A DNA stretch of 64,000 bases from AWTP1-13 sp963775835 (GCA_963775835.1 CAVZKV010000024.1:1-64000); one strand, 5' to 3'. Counted from the stretch's first letter, positions 20,582 through 28,638 are shown. Notes: generated by a model from the sequence alone, not told the origin. Made by a program: numbers and translations.

Positions 20582-21370
20582 CTAGAGCCGCCAGCCCGAG
20601 TGGATGGCGGCGATGCCGCCCGTCAAATTGCGAAAGGTGACGCGCTGAAAGCCGGCCTTGCCGATCATGCCGGCAAAGCGGCGCTGATCGGGGAAGGCGC
20701 GAATGCTTTCGACCAGGTAGCGATAGGGTTCCGCCGCGCCGGCGGCCAAGGCGCCGAGCCGCGGGATGACTTCGAAGGAATGAAAATCGTAGAGCCGGTC
20801 GAGCACCGGCACATCGCAGCAAGAAAATTCCAGGCACAAAAAGCGCCCGCCGCGCTTGAGCACCCGGCGCGCTTCGGCCAGCGCCTTGTCGATCCGCGTG
20901 ACGTTGCGGATGCCAAAGGCGATGGTAAAGGCATCAAACCGCTGGTCGGCAAAGGGGAGCGCCTCGGCATTGCCGATGGCGAAGCCGGCCCGGGCGGCCA
21001 AACCGGCCTGGCGCAGGCGGTCCCTGCCCACCTCGAGCATGGCCGGATTGATGTCGCACAGGGTCGCCCGGCAACCCGGGCCGCCGCCGCGGAGCGCCTT
21101 GAGGGCAACGTCGCCGGTGCCGGCGGCGACGTCGATCAGTTCGAAGGGCCGTTGCGACCGGGGCGGGTTCAGCCAGGTGATGAGATCGTCCTTCCAGAGC
21201 CGGTGCAGGCCGGCGGACATGAGGTCGTTCATGAGGTCGTAACGGGCCGCAACCGTGGAAAAGACCTCGTTGACAAGGCCCTGCCGCGTTTGGGCTGCAA
21301 CCTTACGGAAGCCGAAGGCGGCGGTCCCGTTGTCCTTGCCGGCGGGTGGGTCTGGTGGGGCGGTGCTCAT
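20582..21370 (-). CDS. ubiE: UbiE, demethylmenaquinone/demethoxyubiquinol C-methyltransferase
   Basis: 262 residues from ATG 21370; upstream frame residues are not family-like. It shows the UbiE signatures FSTVAARYDLMNDLMSAGLHRLWK near the N-terminus, the SAM-binding loop VAAGTGDVA, and FGIRNVTRIDKALAEARRVLKRGGRFLCLEFS in the middle. It carries out the SAM-dependent C-methylation step of ubiquinone synthesis in the cytoplasm, as part of the Ubi complex. First gene of the ubiE-ubiB unit; divergent from the DUF1499 gene, with about 130 bases between. Confidence 0.96.
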   Translation of the reverse strand: MSTAPPDPPAGKDNGTAAFGFRKVAAQTRQGLVNEVFSTVAARYDLMNDLMSAGLHRLWKDDLITWLNPPRSQRPFELIDVAAGTGDVALKALRGGGPGCRATLCDINPAMLEVGRDRLRQAGLAARAGFAIGNAEALPFADQRFDAFTIAFGIRNVTRIDKALAEARRVLKRGGRFLCLEFSCCDVPVLDRLYDFHSFEVIPRLGALAAGAAEPYRYLVESIRAFPDQRRFAGMIGKAGFQRVTFRNLTGGIAAIHSGWRL

Positions 21371-21499
21371 GGACCTTTTTTCGGGACCTTTCTCGGCTTT
21401 CCGAAACCTAGCTGAGCCCCGGCAGCGCGGCCAGGGGGGCAGGCCCTGGCAGTATTGCCCCAACATTGCTATGAGCCGAGGCTAGCAGATGGCGGCGTT

Positions 21500-22438
21500 A
21501 TGATCGACCACAGGCATAAGATCCATTCACGTCTGGCGCGCTGGTCAGGCCGCATGGCCCTGTTCTCGGCCGGCCTGACCGTCACGGGCGTGGTGCTGCA
21601 CCGGCTGACGTCATTTCCAACGTCGGTGGCGATCAATCTGTTCGCGTTGAGCGCCCTGGGGCTGGCGCTCGCCGCCCTACTCGGCCTCGTGTCGCTGATC
21701 GGGATCTGGCGCAAGGGTTACGCCGGCGCCGGCACGGCTTTTCTCGGCATGTTCCTGGCGCTCCTCTTTCTCGCTTGGCCGTTGACCTACCTGCCGGCGC
21801 TGTTCAAGCTGCCGCGGATCAACGACGTCAGCACCGATTTGTCGTCGGCCCCGCGCTTCGAGGCCTTGGCGTCGCAGCGCGCCGCCGGCGCCAAACCCAC
21901 CGCCTATCCGGGTGAGCCGGTCGCCCTTTTGCAGCAGGCCGCCTATCCGGACCTGCGCGGTATCACGCTCGACCGCTCGGCGGAAGAAACCTACGAGCTC
22001 GTCGAAGAGGCCGTGCGCAAGCTCAAGTGGAAGGTCGCTGCCTCCGAGGCGCCGAACCCCAAGGCCGGGCGCCCCGGCATCATCGAGGCCACCGATCAAA
22101 CGCTGCTGTTGGGCTTTCCCGACGACATCGCCATTCGCGTCATCGGCACCAACGTGCGCTCGCGCATCGACATTCGCTCCGCCTCGCGCTACGGCGAGTT
22201 CGACTTCGGCCAGAACGCAATGCGCATCCGTCGCTTCTATGGGGAAGTGCAGGCCCAGGTCGAAGCCACCTTGCCGACGACGGTGGCCGGGCGACGGCGG
22301 CTGCGCACCACCCGTGCCGCGGCTATGGTGAAACGGCTGAAAGAACGCGAGACCCCGAAAGTGGCGCCGCGTACACCACGAGACCGCGCTCCTTCAAGTG
22401 CTCAACGTGAGCGAGGACCGACAGGGTCGCAGCGTTGA
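21500..22438 (+). CDS. DUF1499 membrane protein
   Basis: 312 residues from ATG 21500. Three hydrophobic helices within the first 115 residues precede a soluble domain (YPDLRGITLDRSAEETYELVEEAVRKLKWKV, then IRVIGTNVRSRIDIRSASRYGEFDFGQNAMRIRRF) diagnostic of DUF1499, a widespread family without assigned function. The last 40 codons overlap the convergent MBL gene by 116 bases and are Arg/Pro-rich. Real homology seems to stop near residue 280, so a small error or a run-on C-terminus is possible. Confidence 0.85.
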   Translation: MIDHRHKIHSRLARWSGRMALFSAGLTVTGVVLHRLTSFPTSVAINLFALSALGLALAALLGLVSLIGIWRKGYAGAGTAFLGMFLALLFLAWPLTYLPALFKLPRINDVSTDLSSAPRFEALASQRAAGAKPTAYPGEPVALLQQAAYPDLRGITLDRSAEETYELVEEAVRKLKWKVAASEAPNPKAGRPGIIEATDQTLLLGFPDDIAIRVIGTNVRSRIDIRSASRYGEFDFGQNAMRIRRFYGEVQAQVEATLPTTVAGRRRLRTTRAAAMVKRLKERETPKVAPRTPRDRAPSSAQRERGPTGSQR

Positions 22439-23237
22439 GGAGCTTGGGGTCGAGGCCGCGGTAGACGACCGGCACGATCGCTTGTGCCGTGTTGTGGCCC
22501 TGACGAATGCAGTCGAGAATGGCGTGCTCGCGCATGCGGCGATGCAGGAGGTAGGCCTTGACCAGGCGCTGCGGCTCCTCGACTTGGCCACCGTGGCCCG
22601 GAAAGTAAGTGCGCTCGGAACGCTCCGTCAGCAGCTCGAGCGAGCGGATGTAGGCCCCCATATGACCTTCTGGAGGTGCCACCACGGATGTGTTCCAGCC
22701 CATCACGTGATCACCAGAAAACAAGATGTCGGTTCCCATCAGCGCAAAGCACAGATGGTCCGGCGCATGCCCAGGCGTAAAGAGGGCCTCGAACGACCAA
22801 CCCTCTCCTTCCAGCCGATCGCCTCCCTGCATGGCAAGGTCGGGCACGAAATCCGCTTCCACGTACTCGCCTCCCGCGGCGCTGGTGCGCTTGGCGCCGG
22901 GGTTTCGCGCCTTGCGGCCATAGCCCACCGTTTTCGCGGCCGTGGCCGCAATCAGGGCCGGCAGGCCGTCGACGTGATCGTGGTGGGTATGGGTGACGAG
23001 GATATGGGATAGACGCCGTCCGCCGAGCGCGCGCAGGATTGCCGCCAGATGCGCCGGATCGTCGGGACCCGGGTCGATCAGGGCGACGGGGTCGGTGCCG
23101 ATGAGATAGGTGTTGGTGCCCTTGAAGGTGAAGTGGTTGGGGTTGTTGGCAACGATCCGCACGACCCCCGGGGCGAGCTGGCGCGGCTCGCCGTAGGCAA
23201 AGGTCATCGTCGTCTTGAAGGGCAGGGCTTCGGTCAT
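22323..23237 (-). CDS. Metallo-beta-lactamase-fold hydrolase (LACTB2/RNase-like group)
   Basis: 304 residues from ATG 23237. The zinc-binding motif HTHHDH sits at residues 83-88, with later ligands in TPGHAPDHLCF, LFSGDH and FPGHG. The overall pattern (APGVVRIVANNPNHFTFKGTNTYLIG near the start, a winged C-terminal region LLHRRMREHAIL...HVEHLKERGLV) matches the beta-lactamase-like group that includes LACTB2, for which nuclease or thioester hydrolase activities are reported. Substrate unknown. Its 3' end overlaps the convergent DUF1499 gene. Confidence 0.85.
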   Translation of the reverse strand: MTEALPFKTTMTFAYGEPRQLAPGVVRIVANNPNHFTFKGTNTYLIGTDPVALIDPGPDDPAHLAAILRALGGRRLSHILVTHTHHDHVDGLPALIAATAAKTVGYGRKARNPGAKRTSAAGGEYVEADFVPDLAMQGGDRLEGEGWSFEALFTPGHAPDHLCFALMGTDILFSGDHVMGWNTSVVAPPEGHMGAYIRSLELLTERSERTYFPGHGGQVEEPQRLVKAYLLHRRMREHAILDCIRQGHNTAQAIVPVVYRGLDPKLLNAATLSVLAHVEHLKERGLVVYAAPLSGSRVLSAVSP

Positions 23238-23339
23238 CAGGATCCCGACGGCAAAACCAAACAGCAATTGCGCGCACCTGGGCTAGCCGCCAACGCTTTG
23301 GCGTGCAAGCCACAAGTGCTTGGACTGGACGGCGACACC

Positions 23340-23918
23340 CTAGCGCAGGTCGGTCCAGCTTTCCGAAAAAGCGAGCGCCGAGGTGCTGAACGGCCGCCCC
23401 TCGCGCTCCCGCTTCCAGGACCGACCCGCAGCCTCGACCCCATTGCGGGCAAGGCGCGTGCCGAGCGCCGGCACCAGCACCGTGCACACACCGTAGGGGC
23501 GGTTGGGCAGCGCCTTGGGCTGGGTGTGGATCAACAGGGGGTCGCCCAGATCGAACCAGGTGAGCGTGAGCTCTTCGCTGGGGGCGGCGATCTTTTCGGT
23601 CCAGAAATAGCGCGGATCGCCCGTCTTGCTGAATTCGGCGTCGACGACGGGAATGGAGGTGTCGAGGAGCTCGGCATTGAGCATGCCCTGCACCGTCGTC
23701 TGCAGCCAGCGCGCCATGGCGATGTTATCCGTATAGATGCGCCAGCGCTTTTCCGTGAGCTCGCTCTTGACGTAGAGCACGTGCCCCGGTCCCGCCGGCG
23801 AAAAGATGATGCGCCAATAGCTGGCATTGGTCGTGTAGTCGTCGTTGTCAACGGGGCTCAACCGGATGAATGGGTTCTCTCCAGTCAGGATCACCTTGTT
23901 GGGATCGGCCGTGCTCAC
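23340..23918 (-). CDS. Conserved-looking protein of unknown function
   Basis: 192 residues from GTG 23918, which has a strong GGAGGAGA site nine bases upstream; the longer frame starting at 24125 lacks coding character. The product is soluble, without signal peptide or membrane segment, and rich in aromatic residues (NASYWRIIFSPAGPGHVLYVKSE, PRYFWTEKI, LTLTWFDLGDP). I do not recognise the family. The strand-rich composition suggests a beta-barrel or lipocalin-like fold, which is only a guess. It is followed, about 100 bases on, by the MBL-fold gene on the same strand. Confidence 0.65.
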   Translation of the reverse strand: MSTADPNKVILTGENPFIRLSPVDNDDYTTNASYWRIIFSPAGPGHVLYVKSELTEKRWRIYTDNIAMARWLQTTVQGMLNAELLDTSIPVVDAEFSKTGDPRYFWTEKIAAPSEELTLTWFDLGDPLLIHTQPKALPNRPYGVCTVLVPALGTRLARNGVEAAGRSWKREREGRPFSTSALAFSESWTDLR

Positions 23919-24040
23919 GGGGTATCTCCTCCTTCGTGCGTGGGTCGAGGGCGAGCATGGCATTGCCGCCGCGCCCAAGCAATCAGGGAGGGCAATCGGG
24001 GAGACCGGTGCGAGGCGTTTAGCAAATACACGACGCGCTG

Positions 24041-24406
24041 TTGCCCTCGGAGAACCCCAACCGACGCGCCTGGGAGCAGTATCGCAACACGCTGCCCATG
24101 GATCATCCCGACCGGGAGCGGGCACAGGCCATCATCGATAGCTTGCCAGAGCGCAACCCCGCCCAGCAGCGGGGGCAGGAAGCTTTGACGGATTGGCCCC
24201 GGTTGGCCACGCGCACAGCCATAGGCGTCGCGGAAGGGGCTGGTGGAGCCATGGCGGGCAAGACACTCGGCGGGCTCGGGGGGCCCAAGGAGGGCGATCT
24301 ACCGCGCGCCGAGACGCAAGCCATCTTGGCAATCATGGAGCAGAAACGGCAGCAAGCGCAGCGCGCAGCAGCAACCAGGGCACGCAACAAGGCGGCCAAG
24401 CCCTAA
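24041..24406 (+). CDS. Small hypothetical protein at the edge of the accessory patch
   Basis: 121 codons from TTG; an ATG at 24101 gives a 101-residue form. The N-terminal half is charged (WEQYRNTLPMDHPDRERAQAIIDSLPERNP), the centre is Gly/Ala-rich (IGVAEGAGGAMAGKTLGGLGG) and could be a short hydrophobic helix, and the C-terminus is basic. Nothing recognised. It converges with the small membrane-protein frame on the other strand; the two stop codons overlap. Confidence 0.45.
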   Translation: MPSENPNRRAWEQYRNTLPMDHPDRERAQAIIDSLPERNPAQQRGQEALTDWPRLATRTAIGVAEGAGGAMAGKTLGGLGGPKEGDLPRAETQAILAIMEQKRQQAQRAAATRARNKAAKP

Positions 24407-24687
24407 GTGTTGCGGTATGCTTTGACTGCTCGCCTTTGCCGTCGGCCTTCCTTGCCAAAAACCCAGCGCAGCCATTTGGCAATCCCGACCAGCATAGGGA
24501 TCTATGCGGTGATGAGAGCAGCGAGCACGATATCCATGCCAACATCGATCACGCTTTGCGGTATCGGCAGCCAAAAGCGAGCGATGGGCAGGCCCACGAG
24601 CAGCCCGGCACATATGCCGACCAGGACGAAATAGAGCCTGAGCCAGAGGTCTAGTTGAACGCCGTCGTTCCGCTGGCCTTCTGGCAT
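24404..24687 (-). pseudogene. Small two-helix membrane protein with an in-frame amber codon
   Basis: ATG at 24687 follows TAAGGA at good spacing. The frame encodes a 61-residue protein with two hydrophobic helices (LYFVLVGICAGLLVGLPIA; VIDVGMDIVLAALITA) and stops at TAG (24502-24504). Reading continues in the same frame for 32 more codons as a third hydrophobic/basic segment (IPMLVGIAKWLRWVFGKEGRRQRR) before a second TAG. So this is either a complete 61-residue protein or a 94-codon gene cut by a point mutation. Family unknown; holin-like size and topology, but that is a guess. Confidence 0.45.
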
Positions 24688-24730
24688 CTGATTATTCCTT
24701 ACAAAACGTACTCTACTCGCTGTTGAGACC

Positions 24731-25192
24731 TCAGAGCCTTTTGGGCTCGCGCTCCTTCCCGAAGAAATGCGCGAAGACCGAATGATGCGGCGGCCTTAGC
24801 TCTGCTGCTAGCAAACGCACAGCCTTGTCGCGGCGCTCATAGTAATCCGAATTGGGAATATTTTTTAGGCTAAGCTTCGCACCGTATGCGATCATGTACG
24901 CGTGGGCGGTTTTGGGAGAGAAGAACGCTGGCACCAGAGCCAGCGCTTTCGCCATGCTAATATTGGTCGGCTCTCGAAATTTCGTTTCGGGTCGAACGTC
25001 CCCTACACCGACATTGGAGGCCTGCAGTTCCTTGTTCATTGCGTCTGCCTCGTACATCGTTAGCGCGCCGACGGCATCATCGAATACCGATTTTTTGATT
25101 TGGAACTGTTGCTGTTCGTGCCACACCAGGTAGTGCTGCGCGACTGCAACGATTGTTCCCCCTACGATCCCCGCCAAAAACCCCTCAAGCAT
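24731..25192 (-). CDS. Membrane-anchored hypothetical protein
   Basis: 153 residues. An N-terminal hydrophobic helix (FLAGIVGGTIVAVAQHYLV) is followed by a charged, soluble, mostly helical part. Lower GC than the flanking genes. The start ATG overlaps the end of the preceding zinc-ribbon-like frame (GATGCTTGA), so the two would be translationally coupled. No family recognised. Part of a run of small minus-strand genes that looks acquired. Confidence 0.6.
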   Translation of the reverse strand: MLEGFLAGIVGGTIVAVAQHYLVWHEQQQFQIKKSVFDDAVGALTMYEADAMNKELQASNVGVGDVRPETKFREPTNISMAKALALVPAFFSPKTAHAYMIAYGAKLSLKNIPNSDYYERRDKAVRLLAAELRPPHHSVFAHFFGKEREPKRL

Positions 25193-25366
25193 CGTGCGCC
25201 CTCTTCTTCCGCAGCAACTGCTCGCGCCTTGTCGGCGTCACATGCGCGGTGCCACCACACTCCGGGCAGACCTTCTTCCGGAATGGCAACCAACTCGGCA
25301 CTCGGCCGTGCCGTTGCACACGGGGCACTCACTAGGCTCACCCTTCGTCTCATCGTCGGCACGCAA
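25185..25366 (-). pseudogene. Possible small zinc-ribbon protein, frameshifted
   Basis: Two adjacent frames give CPVCNGTAECRVG and then KKVCPECGGTAHVTPTRREQLLRKKRAHDA, together two CxxC knuckles of a short zinc ribbon. They join if one base is missing near 25,281. The C-terminal frame ends in TGA overlapping the ATG of the next gene, typical of an operon. No clear ATG; TTG at 25366 is the first possible start and lies directly after a terminator hairpin. Short length keeps confidence low. Confidence 0.35.
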
Positions 25367-25392
25367 AAAAGGTCAGGTAAATCTACCCGACC
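25365..25392 (-). terminator. Intrinsic terminator
   Basis: On the minus strand GGTCGGGTA, GATT, TACCTGACC forms a 9-bp stem (one G-U pair) followed directly by six T residues. It lies about 30 bases after the stop of the 69-residue gene at 25421-25630 and is a textbook rho-independent terminator for it. Confidence 0.8.
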
Positions 25393-25420
25393 TTGCGATT
25401 ACAACCAATGTGATCCCGCG

Positions 25421-25630
25421 CTATTTGGGGCTTTCGAACTTGGGATATGTGAGGAATACGCGTAGCAGGTTCGCGGGCAGATGAGGCAGAGCGGGACAAA
25501 TACCGAATCCGGATGCGCTAGCCACGACGGGGAACCGTAGGTCTTTGTGCTTCGCAGGGAGTGGGGCTGGATAATCGTCATCATAGCTGACGTCGGCGAA
25601 CGTTTTGTTTGGATCTCTTTTCTTCGGCAT
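25421..25630 (-). CDS. Small hypothetical protein, 69 residues
   Basis: ATG at 25630 preceded by AAGGA at nine bases, and followed by an intrinsic terminator, so it is likely a real unit. Begins MPKKRDPNKTFADVSYDDDYPAP, then turns moderately hydrophobic. No motif recognised. Its composition and AT-richer codons match the adjacent accessory genes and not the core genes on either side. Confidence 0.5.
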   Translation of the reverse strand: MPKKRDPNKTFADVSYDDDYPAPLPAKHKDLRFPVVASASGFGICPALPHLPANLLRVFLTYPKFESPK

Positions 25631-25727
25631 CTGGGTTTTCCTTTTGTGTTCGAATCAAGATCCCGCCCGAAGTAGCTCGGCAAATACAAGAAGCAGGGCT
25701 GTTTGCAAGAACATAGTGCCGCGCGAC

Positions 25728-25949
25728 CTACTCCAATTCAGCGATTTCCCGCTCCAGAATGGCCACGTGCTTGCGCAGCTCGCGAGCAAATACCTTGGCG
25801 CAGCCCCCCGGCGATCGTAGGCGCTCCAACACGCGGGCGAGTTCCTCGCGCTTCCTCACGAGCGCCCGGCTGCCGCTCCGTCGGCTCGGGTTTGCGCGGA
25901 CCCTCAAACAGTCGATAGCTCGGCGTTGATGCGCTTCCAGCCGGGGCAC
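25728..25949 (-). CDS. Small basic coiled-coil-like protein
   Basis: 73 codons from GTG at 25949. Arg- and Leu-rich with heptad-like spacing in the second half (REELARVLERL, FARELRKHVAILEREIAELE). A different frame just upstream reads RNWVKTKCPGWKRINAE, so a frame break and a longer original gene are possible. Unknown function. Confidence 0.3.
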   Translation of the reverse strand: MPRLEAHQRRAIDCLRVRANPSRRSGSRALVRKREELARVLERLRSPGGCAKVFARELRKHVAILEREIAELE

Positions 25950-26157
25950 TTCGTCTTGACCCAGTTACGGCTAGGCCCGCTCGAATAGCGTGAACTGAAT
26001 AGCTCTGCGCCACCAGCTTCATATGCTCTTTCTGCACCCGCCTCTCGATAAAACCAAACATGTCCGCCTCCCAATGGGCCCATGATCCGCTCTTGCGCAT
26101 GAGCACATCATGCGCTATGGGAATGTGTTGTCTACATATGAAGACATATTTCAGCAC

Positions 26158-26325
26158 ATGGTCAAGCGAGACGCAGAAAAAGCGGCACTTAGCTTTCTGG
26201 TGCCGAAATCTCTCAAGCAGGCGCTACAGGAGCTCGCCGACGCCGATCGGCGCAACCTCACCAACTACCTGCAGGTCGTGCTCGAGAAGCACGTCGAGCA
26301 AAACAAAAAGGGCAAACGGATATGA
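26158..26325 (+). CDS. Ribbon-helix-helix (CopG/Arc-like) DNA-binding protein
   Basis: 55 residues from ATG 26158; an ATG at 26110 would add 16. The short beta strand (AALSFLVPKSL) followed by two helices (KQALQELADADRRNLTNYLQVVLEKHV) is the ribbon-helix-helix pattern of small repressors found in plasmid, phage and toxin-antitoxin loci. No toxin-like partner is evident downstream. It sits alone on the plus strand among minus-strand small genes, at the edge of the accessory patch. Confidence 0.6.
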   Translation: MVKRDAEKAALSFLVPKSLKQALQELADADRRNLTNYLQVVLEKHVEQNKKGKRI

Positions 26326-26361
26326 GCGGGGCGTCTCAAGTTCCGCTGGCGTTCCGTGGGG

Positions 26362-26958
26362 TTATTCTTTGCGGAACGACGAGATCAGAGATGTGGTCGG
26401 CACCCCTAAGCGGGTAAGGCGCGCGGCCAAGGCAATGCCGCCCTGGCCGCCGCCGACGATCACGCAATAGGGCTGGCGAGAATAGCCGAGCTCGGCCTCG
26501 TCTTGGCGCCTTAGCTCGAGCCAGCTTTTTCGCTTGGGATGGACGCCATACGCCACGCCGTTGGCGCGCATCCGGCCAGCCTTTTCTTCGTGGCCCTTGA
26601 GCGCGGTGGCGGTGGTCAGCAGCGTATAGCATTTGCCCTGTTGTAGGCGCAGGTGGCCGCGCCCCTTGCAGGCGCTGGTCTCGAAGGTGAAGCGCGCCTC
26701 GGTGCCCTCGTCGGTTTCGCGCACTTCGCCCTCGATCTGGAAGTTTAGCGGACGCGCCTGCCCCAACGTCGCCGACAGGAAGGGCGCAATCTCCGCCCTT
26801 CCATGGTTTTGATGTTCCAGGTGAAGGCCACCATGTCGGCGCCAGAAGCAGCGGGTCTGGAACAGTGTCAGCGTTTGCGGGGTGTCGCCCGCCGCCGGGG
26901 CACGCTCGAATTGGGCGAGCCAATGGCCGATTTTGGCGGCAGGTGTCAGATCGTGCAT
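26362..26958 (-). pseudogene. Truncated NTF2-domain/flavin monooxygenase-type oxidoreductase
   Basis: The N-terminal 200 residues of a family of roughly 600: an NTF2-like domain (LTPAAKIGHWLAQFERA..., FTFETSACKGRGHLRL, TLLTTATALKGHEEKAGR) and then the start of a flavoprotein monooxygenase (YCVIVGGGQGGIALAARLTRLGVPT), where it ends after an unrelated SLISSFRKE tail. All of the FAD- and NADPH-binding body after the first loop is missing. Inside, two compensating frameshifts scramble 16 codons: the other frame reads DMVAFTWNIKTMEG as expected. Its broken 3' end touches the accessory patch, so insertion or deletion there probably destroyed it. Confidence 0.75.
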
Positions 26959-27106
26959 GGGTTCGGTGGCATGTCCGGGATGGTAACGGGCGCGAGCTTT
27001 CCACCCCTTCGTGGCCGCTGGCAAGGCTGGGGGATTGCAGGCTGGCCTTCAGGGGCGCGCATGCTATCCTTTTTTTAAAGTCACGAGCAGGCTTGGAGGA
27101 GCAGCC

Positions 27107-27910
27107 ATGGAGTTCAAGGGCAAGGTCGCGCTGATCACGGGTGCCGGCAATGGAATTGGCCGGGCCGCGGCCCTCCTCTTTGCAGCGCGTGGCGCAGAGG
27201 TCGTCGCCGTCGACCTCGATGCGGCGGCGGCCGAGCGCACCGTGGCCACCATCACGCAGCAGGGCGGCAGCGCGCTTGCGCTTCGGGCGGACGTGACCAA
27301 ATCGGCCGACGTCAAGGCCTACGTGAAGGCCACGCTCGACGCCCACGGTCGGATCGATTGCTTTTTCAACAACGCCGGCATCGAAGGCAAGGTCGCCCCC
27401 ACCGCCGAATACGACGAAGCCGTGTTCGACCAAGTGATCAGCGTCAACGTCAAGGGTGTCTTCTTAGGGCTGCGCCACGTGCTGCCGGTCCTTCTGAAGC
27501 AAAAGGCCGGCGCGGTCGTGAACACGGCCTCGGTGGCGGGCCTCGTCGCCACGCCCGGCATGTCGGCCTACGTCGCCTCCAAACACGCCGTGCTGGGCTT
27601 GACCAAGGCCGCCGCCGGCGAGGTGGCGCGCTCGGGCGTGCGTGTCAACGCAGTTTGTCCCGGTCCGATCGACACGCGCATGATCCATTCGCTCGAAACC
27701 CAGCTCAATCCCGGGAATCCCTCAAGCGTGGGTGACCGCTACCGAGCAAGCCTGCCCATCGGCCGCTACGGCACCGCCGAAGAGGTGGCCAACGTCGTGC
27801 TGTTTTTGTGCTCCGATCTGGCGGGCAACATCACCGGTGCGCACTACGTCATCGACGGCGGTCGCACCGCCACGGGGGGATCGGTGACCGCGGCGCAGAA
27901 GCCTGAGTGA
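27107..27910 (+). CDS. Short-chain dehydrogenase/reductase
   Basis: 267 residues from ATG 27107, which follows TGGAGGAG. Classical SDR: TGAGNGIG cofactor loop at about 12-19, NNAG, the catalytic Ser (NTASVAG) and YVASKHA. An Asp after the second strand (VAVDLD) favours NAD(H). The C-terminal CPGPIDTRM and GAHYVIDGG are typical of the glucose 1-dehydrogenase/3-oxoacyl reductase-like group; substrate unknown. It converges with the queF fusion gene, with eight bases between stops. Confidence 0.88.
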   Translation: MEFKGKVALITGAGNGIGRAAALLFAARGAEVVAVDLDAAAAERTVATITQQGGSALALRADVTKSADVKAYVKATLDAHGRIDCFFNNAGIEGKVAPTAEYDEAVFDQVISVNVKGVFLGLRHVLPVLLKQKAGAVVNTASVAGLVATPGMSAYVASKHAVLGLTKAAAGEVARSGVRVNAVCPGPIDTRMIHSLETQLNPGNPSSVGDRYRASLPIGRYGTAEEVANVVLFLCSDLAGNITGAHYVIDGGRTATGGSVTAAQKPE

Positions 27911-27918
27911 GGCTTGCC

Positions 27919-28638
27919 TCAGCCGCGGCCGCGGTAGGGTGCCACCCCCTGATCCGGCAACCACAGGTTCGCCGGCAGCGTTCCTGTTTGCCAGAACACG
28001 TCGATCGGTATGCCGCCGCGCGGATACCAATAGCCGCCGATGCGGAAGTAGTGGGGCTCGAGCAGGGCCACCAGGCGTTTGCCGATCGCCACCGTGCAGT
28101 CCTCATGGAAGGCACCGTGGTTGCGGAAGGAGGCAAGGTAGAGCTTCAAGGATTTCAATTCCACCAGCCAGCGGTCGGGCGCGTAGTCGATCACCAAATG
28201 CGCAAAGTCGGGTTGGCCCGTCACCGGACAAAGGGAGGTGAACTCCGGCGCGGTAAAACGCGCCACATAGCTGGTGTCGGGGTGCGGATTGGCGACGCGC
28301 TCCAACAGCGCCGTTGCCGGCGAGAGCGGCGTCGGCGCCTTCTGTCCAAGGGCGGTCAGGCCGACGCCATCCACCGCCGACGCGCCGCCGCCCGCGGCGC
28401 CGGCGACCTCGATCAGGGTGCCGCGCGCCAACCAATCCATCTCGACGTCAAACAGTTTGGCCAGGTGCAGGAGGTGTTCGCGCGTGATGTCGGAGCGCCC
28501 GGTCTCCCAATGGCTGACCTGCTGCTTGCTGACCCCCAGCGCGCGGCCGACCTGGGGTTGGGTCAGACCCGCGCCCCGGCGCGCCTGCTGAATGCGTTTG
28601 CCCAAGGGTGCGAGCTCGGGGCGAAGGCTGGCGGTCAT
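27919..28638 (-). CDS. queF: XRE helix-turn-helix fused to NADPH-dependent preQ0 reductase (QueF)
   Basis: 239 residues from ATG 28638, preceded by AGGAG. Residues about 12-73 are an XRE-type helix-turn-helix (RIQQARRGAGLTQPQVGRALGVSKQQVSHWETGRS...). After a Gly/Ala linker (about 79-92) a complete type I QueF follows from about 94: LTALGQKAPTPL, EFTSLCPVTGQPDFAH, KSLKLYLASFRNHGAFHEDC and the family's normal ending GVAPYRGRG. The nucleophile Cys137, Asp144, His178 and Glu179 match Bacillus Cys55, Asp62, His96 and Glu97 with identical spacing, so the enzyme should convert preQ0 to preQ1 for queuosine. A GTG at codon 89 could also start plain QueF, without a good ribosome site. The DNA-binding fusion and the divergent transporter gene suggest autoregulation by an enzyme-repressor; that is inference. 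Confidence 0.93.
   Translation of the reverse strand: MTASLRPELAPLGKRIQQARRGAGLTQPQVGRALGVSKQQVSHWETGRSDITREHLLHLAKLFDVEMDWLARGTLIEVAGAAGGGASAVDGVGLTALGQKAPTPLSPATALLERVANPHPDTSYVARFTAPEFTSLCPVTGQPDFAHLVIDYAPDRWLVELKSLKLYLASFRNHGAFHEDCTVAIGKRLVALLEPHYFRIGGYWYPRGGIPIDVFWQTGTLPANLWLPDQGVAPYRGRG

Noticed and set aside
25640..25670. GTTCGAATC resembling a tRNA T-loop
   Set aside because: No matching acceptor, D- or anticodon arms on either strand.
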